Below are positions 17,985 to 20,071 of a DNA stretch of 20,071 nt, piece after piece. Within the stretch, counting starts at the first letter, position 1, and each line of letters begins with the position of its first letter. Origin of the DNA: a virus; the IMG/VR virus record IMGVR_UViG_3300021178_000169, positions 1-20,071 of that record. One strand, given 5' to 3'. Below the pieces are notes generated by a model. That model saw nothing but the letters and a program-made list of their open reading frames with translations, ran no database searches and was not told the origin of the DNA. The translations under genes and the position numbers were made by a program.

Positions 17985-19186
17985 TGTAGGAGACTCCGCT
18001 TGTCTTGTGGGATGTTGGCGAGATATGTGAGTTCGGCGGCTTGGTCTGGGGTGAAGCCGGACTGGATTAGGGCCGCACCCGCGATGGTGTGGCGGGGATC
18101 TATGATTACCTTTAGGCCAGCCTTTTGGACGGCGTGGCGCGCTGCTTGCACGCGACGGGTCCATGCGGGGTTGCCGCCGATTAGAAGCTCGAAGGGCTCG
18201 TCGTAGGGCCATGAGATTTTGACGGGGAAGCGGGAGAGGAATGCTGCGTCTATTTTGACGCGGCCGACGTAGTCGGCTGTTGCGCCTAGGCCCCATGTGT
18301 TGGCGGTGGCTAGGATTATGGAGTCGGGATGACGGGGCATTAGGCGGTCGGCGAAGTCGCATTCGCCGTTGGCGAGGGCTGCGTTGAGGGCGAGGAGGGC
18401 TGAGTTTTCGGAGGAGTCGACATCGTCGAATTGGTAGACGGCTGGGATTGTGTAGCCCTCGCGGAATGGGGTGCTGTGGTAGGTGCCGCCTGCGTCGCGG
18501 AAGCCGATGAGTTTGTGTTCCATGCTGACCGCGCCGTTGAAGAAGAATGGCAAATTCAATGCCTTTGCGAGCTGGCGGCCGCCCGTGGTTTTGCCCGATC
18601 CGGCTGGGCCAGCTATCCAGATGTTGGGATGGTAGCCATCGGACTGGCGTGATGCGGCGGCGCGGAGGAGGGTCTCGAATTTGGGATGCTTGTGGCCTTC
18701 GGGGACTGACCATGTGTCCAGGCCGTTGTTGATTGTGATTTGAACAGCTCGAGCTTGCGAGAGCTGTGCAAGGGCTTCGTCCACTGAGGCTGATAAGGAG
18801 TCGATCTTTTCTTCGAGGGATGAGATTGCGTTGGCGTGGGCCAGCTGCTCGTTTCGCAGGGATGTGGACATTTCGGCTTTAAGCTTGCTTAAGGACGAAA
18901 TGGCCACGACGTGGTTGGAGCCGATTTGGGCGATGGCTGCGTCGAGGCGGTTTTTGAGCTTGAGGAGTGCGTCGGACCCACCAATGGAATTTCCATCCTC
19001 GGGGGTTGAGAAGTTGGGGATGGGCAGGTCGTCGTCGAGGAGGCCGAGCATTTCCTCGGCTGATTTGTGGGTGCGAGCTTGGGGTTTGTTTAGGGGGTCG
19101 CGGCCGGTGCCGCTGCAGCGATAGCAGGTTTCGCCGTATTTTTTGCCGAGTCCGTTGCAGCGGACGCAAAGTTTGGGAGGTGACAT
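17981..19186 (-). CDS. CobS/MoxR-like AAA+ ATPase with DnaJ-type zinc-finger N-terminus
   Basis: 401 aa. Residues 7-14 (CVRCNGLG) and 21-28 (CYRCSGTG) are two CxxCxGxG zinc motifs as in DnaJ. A coiled coil follows (about 73-145), then an AAA+ core: Walker A GPAGSGKTT (193-201), VYQFDDVD (250-257) in the Walker B place, sensor 1 TAN (294-296) and an arginine finger in DAAFLSRF (313-320). MoxR/CobS ATPases work with VWA proteins, and one lies three genes downstream. Phages often encode proteins annotated as CobS; whether this one inserts metal, remodels proteins or acts on DNA is unknown. Start and stop overlap neighbours by TAATG and ATGA. Confidence 0.82.
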   Translation of the reverse strand: MSPPKLCVRCNGLGKKYGETCYRCSGTGRDPLNKPQARTHKSAEEMLGLLDDDLPIPNFSTPEDGNSIGGSDALLKLKNRLDAAIAQIGSNHVVAISSLSKLKAEMSTSLRNEQLAHANAISSLEEKIDSLSASVDEALAQLSQARAVQITINNGLDTWSVPEGHKHPKFETLLRAAASRQSDGYHPNIWIAGPAGSGKTTGGRQLAKALNLPFFFNGAVSMEHKLIGFRDAGGTYHSTPFREGYTIPAVYQFDDVDSSENSALLALNAALANGECDFADRLMPRHPDSIILATANTWGLGATADYVGRVKIDAAFLSRFPVKISWPYDEPFELLIGGNPAWTRRVQAARHAVQKAGLKVIIDPRHTIAGAALIQSGFTPDQAAELTYLANIPQDKRSLLQ

Positions 19187-19638
19187 TAGATTAGGTCCTC
19201 AATTCTTTTGTTTACGGACTTTACTACGTTGGAGTGGGGTGTTGTGCGTTTGGCGTAGGCGTCTTCGTAGGCGCGGAGCTGTGCGCCACTGATGCCGGAT
19301 TTGATGCGGCGGACTTCTACGCGCCCGCCCGTGTGGGCGCGGGATGCGATTATGCGGTCAGCCTCTGAGACTGTGCGGCGGCCTGATGCGGTGAGGGTTC
19401 GGCCCTCGAGTTTGCAACATGGACAATGGGGGCCGATCACTGTTGAGGATTGATGGTCGCGCAGGTGTTCGCATATGCGGGCTGGTGCAATGTTGCAACG
19501 GATGTGCATGAATAGGTTTATGAGAGTCTTTTCCGCTTGGCCTTGGGATAGTGGAAATGACTGGTGGTTGAAATGGGCGATTAGACCGTGAGGGCCATCT
19601 GTGATTTGTAGAGCGTCTGAGATCATTAACTGGATCAT
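19186..19638 (-). CDS. Hypothetical protein with a Cys-rich motif, 150 aa
   Basis: 150 aa. Residues 71-79 are HCPCCKLEG, then TASGRRTVSEADRIIASRAH and SGISGAQLRAYEDAYAKR. The N-terminal half is mixed (LIAHFNHQSFPLSQGQAEKT). It might be a small metal-binding regulator, but I do not recognise it. GGGAG lies before the ATG; ATG at 19624-19626 is an alternative start. It is the gene just before the CobS-like ATPase (TAATG overlap). Confidence 0.6.
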   Translation of the reverse strand: MIQLMISDALQITDGPHGLIAHFNHQSFPLSQGQAEKTLINLFMHIRCNIAPARICEHLRDHQSSTVIGPHCPCCKLEGRTLTASGRRTVSEADRIIASRAHTGGRVEVRRIKSGISGAQLRAYEDAYAKRTTPHSNVVKSVNKRIEDLI

Positions 19639-19656
19639 GGTGTGGCTCCCTTTGAG

Positions 19657-19711
19657 CTTCGCCTTTAGAAGATAGTCGGCCGTTAGGCCGACTATCTGAT
19701 TAAAGGCGAAG
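19657..19711. repeat. Two-tier hairpin: 12-bp inner and 11-bp outer stem
   Basis: The inner stem is 19670-19681 / 19686-19697 (agatagtcggcc, loop gtta). The outer stem is 19657-19667 / 19701-19711 (cttcgccttta), separated by a small internal loop. It covers the stop (19700-19702) and last codons of the 78-aa gene and the gap before the 150-aa gene. Confidence 0.88.
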
Positions 19712-19936
19712 ATCTAGTCCGATTGAGGATAGGACGGCGTTGGCGTTGGCCACGTCGGTGCCGCGAGGGATCTTGATTGAGGTTGCGCCGTTTGGTGTAA
19801 CCTCAAGGATTGCGACTGGCCAGAGGGATGGCTCGTCGCCGTCGGGACGGAGGGCCCAGATTGATTGGGTTGTGGGACCATGCCATTGGAAGACTAGACC
19901 GTCTTCGAATTGTTTGAGGATTGACATGAAGGGCAT
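19700..19936 (-). CDS. Hypothetical protein, 78 aa
   Basis: 78 aa from ATG at 19934-19936, chosen because AAGGA lies eight bases upstream; the longer frame to 19978 has no such site. MPFMSILKQFEDGLVFQWHG, then SIWALRPDGDEPSLWPVAILEVTPNGATSIKIPRG, suggests a small beta-rich fold. No family recognised. It is the first gene of the visible operon on the right edge. Confidence 0.58.
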   Translation of the reverse strand: MPFMSILKQFEDGLVFQWHGPTTQSIWALRPDGDEPSLWPVAILEVTPNGATSIKIPRGTDVANANAVLSSIGLDLRL

Positions 19937-19990
19937 TGGCAGTTCCTTGTGAGGGTGAATAGGATAACTCCAGAACATGATAACTTAACA

Positions 19991-20020
19991 TGGCAATGTG
20001 GCGGGATTGTGGCATTGTGG
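19991..20020. repeat. Near-identical 11-bp direct repeats, possible operator or iteron
   Basis: tggcaatgtgg (19991-20001) and tggcattgtgg (20010-20020) differ by one base and are 19 bases apart, about two helical turns, in the otherwise gene-free right end upstream of the 78-aa gene. I see no convincing promoter with them; no complete gene is visible from 19937 to 20071. Confidence 0.4.
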
Positions 20021-20071
20021 TATATGAAAGATATGTGGGTCTATGCTTTTTTGATATGGGGGGTACATGAG

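Noticed and set aside
17733-18713. A 326-aa arginine/proline-rich protein
   Set aside because: Only the last 83 residues are protein-like; the rest is the wrong frame of the AAA+ ATPase.
17981-19186. Naming the ATPase CobS of cobalamin synthesis
   Set aside because: Only the AAA+ class is supported; no other cobalamin gene is visible, and the zinc-finger N-terminus and VWA partner do not prove cobalt insertion.
1262-19711. Calling the hairpins intrinsic transcription terminators
   Set aside because: The stems fit, but none I checked has a run of U after the stem on the transcript strand, and many lie in the middle of coding regions, where termination would remove essential domains.
1262-19711. 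Palindromes as assembly or amplification artefacts
   Set aside because: Fold-back chimeras give long arms and break reading frames. Here arms are 11-20 bp, frames continue through them, and centres follow a rule. Single cases cannot be excluded without reads.
1-20071. tRNA genes, integrase, insertion sequences, structural phage genes
   Set aside because: I looked for cloverleaf-like segments, transposase or recombinase motifs and capsid, tail or terminase motifs and found none that I could support.

Overview
The window reads as part of a tailed-phage genome (or prophage) from an alphaproteobacterial host. All 49 genes I can support lie on the minus strand. Most are short, and they are packed stop-to-start through ATGA, GTGA, TAATG or 8-base ATGNNTGA overlaps, so transcription runs from position 20071 toward 1. 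I saw no tRNA, rRNA, insertion sequence, integrase or CRISPR array. Phage character comes from the replication and recombination genes, the many zinc-ribbon microproteins and several familiar phage hypothetical families. The host guess rests mainly on one secreted protein with a PEPxxWA-type C-terminal sorting signal, a form known from alphaproteobacteria.

Layout in order of transcription. (1) 19936-16242: a module with a CobS/MoxR-like AAA+ ATPase preceded by a DnaJ-type zinc domain, three small unknown genes and a VWA-like protein. (2) 16242-11728: about sixteen small genes (a ParB-like fold, membrane, coiled-coil, secreted and zinc-ribbon proteins). (3) 11684-10173: a regulatory block with an XRE-like protein, a winged-helix protein and an Arc-type repressor. 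(4) 10160-9256: a moron-like unit with its own sigma70-like promoter, a PEP-CTERM secreted protein and an overlapping membrane ORF. It ends in about 250 bases without a gene that fold almost completely into seven consecutive hairpins. (5) 9035-5461: small genes including an AT-rich mini-AAA ATPase, a SLOG protein and a Cas4/RecB-like Fe-S nuclease. (6) 5464-1: a Sak4-like RecA-fold ATPase, a DUF669-like ssDNA-binding protein, a ParB-methyltransferase fusion, a uracil-DNA glycosylase fused to an apparently incomplete 3'-5' exonuclease, and the start of a DUF1937 protein.

The most unusual property is a dispersed family of more than twenty perfect inverted repeats (arms 11-20 bp, loops mostly 2-7 bases, often GC-NNN-GC). 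Nearly every stem has its own sequence. They sit over stop/start junctions or in-frame inside linkers and tails of coding regions, and none I checked has the U-tract of an intrinsic terminator. With the seven-hairpin array they look like a genome-wide RNA or DNA structural system that the protein annotation does not explain.

Functions are inferred from motifs read by eye; no database search was run. Starts were chosen from Shine-Dalgarno (SD) sequences and from the tight overlaps with upstream genes.
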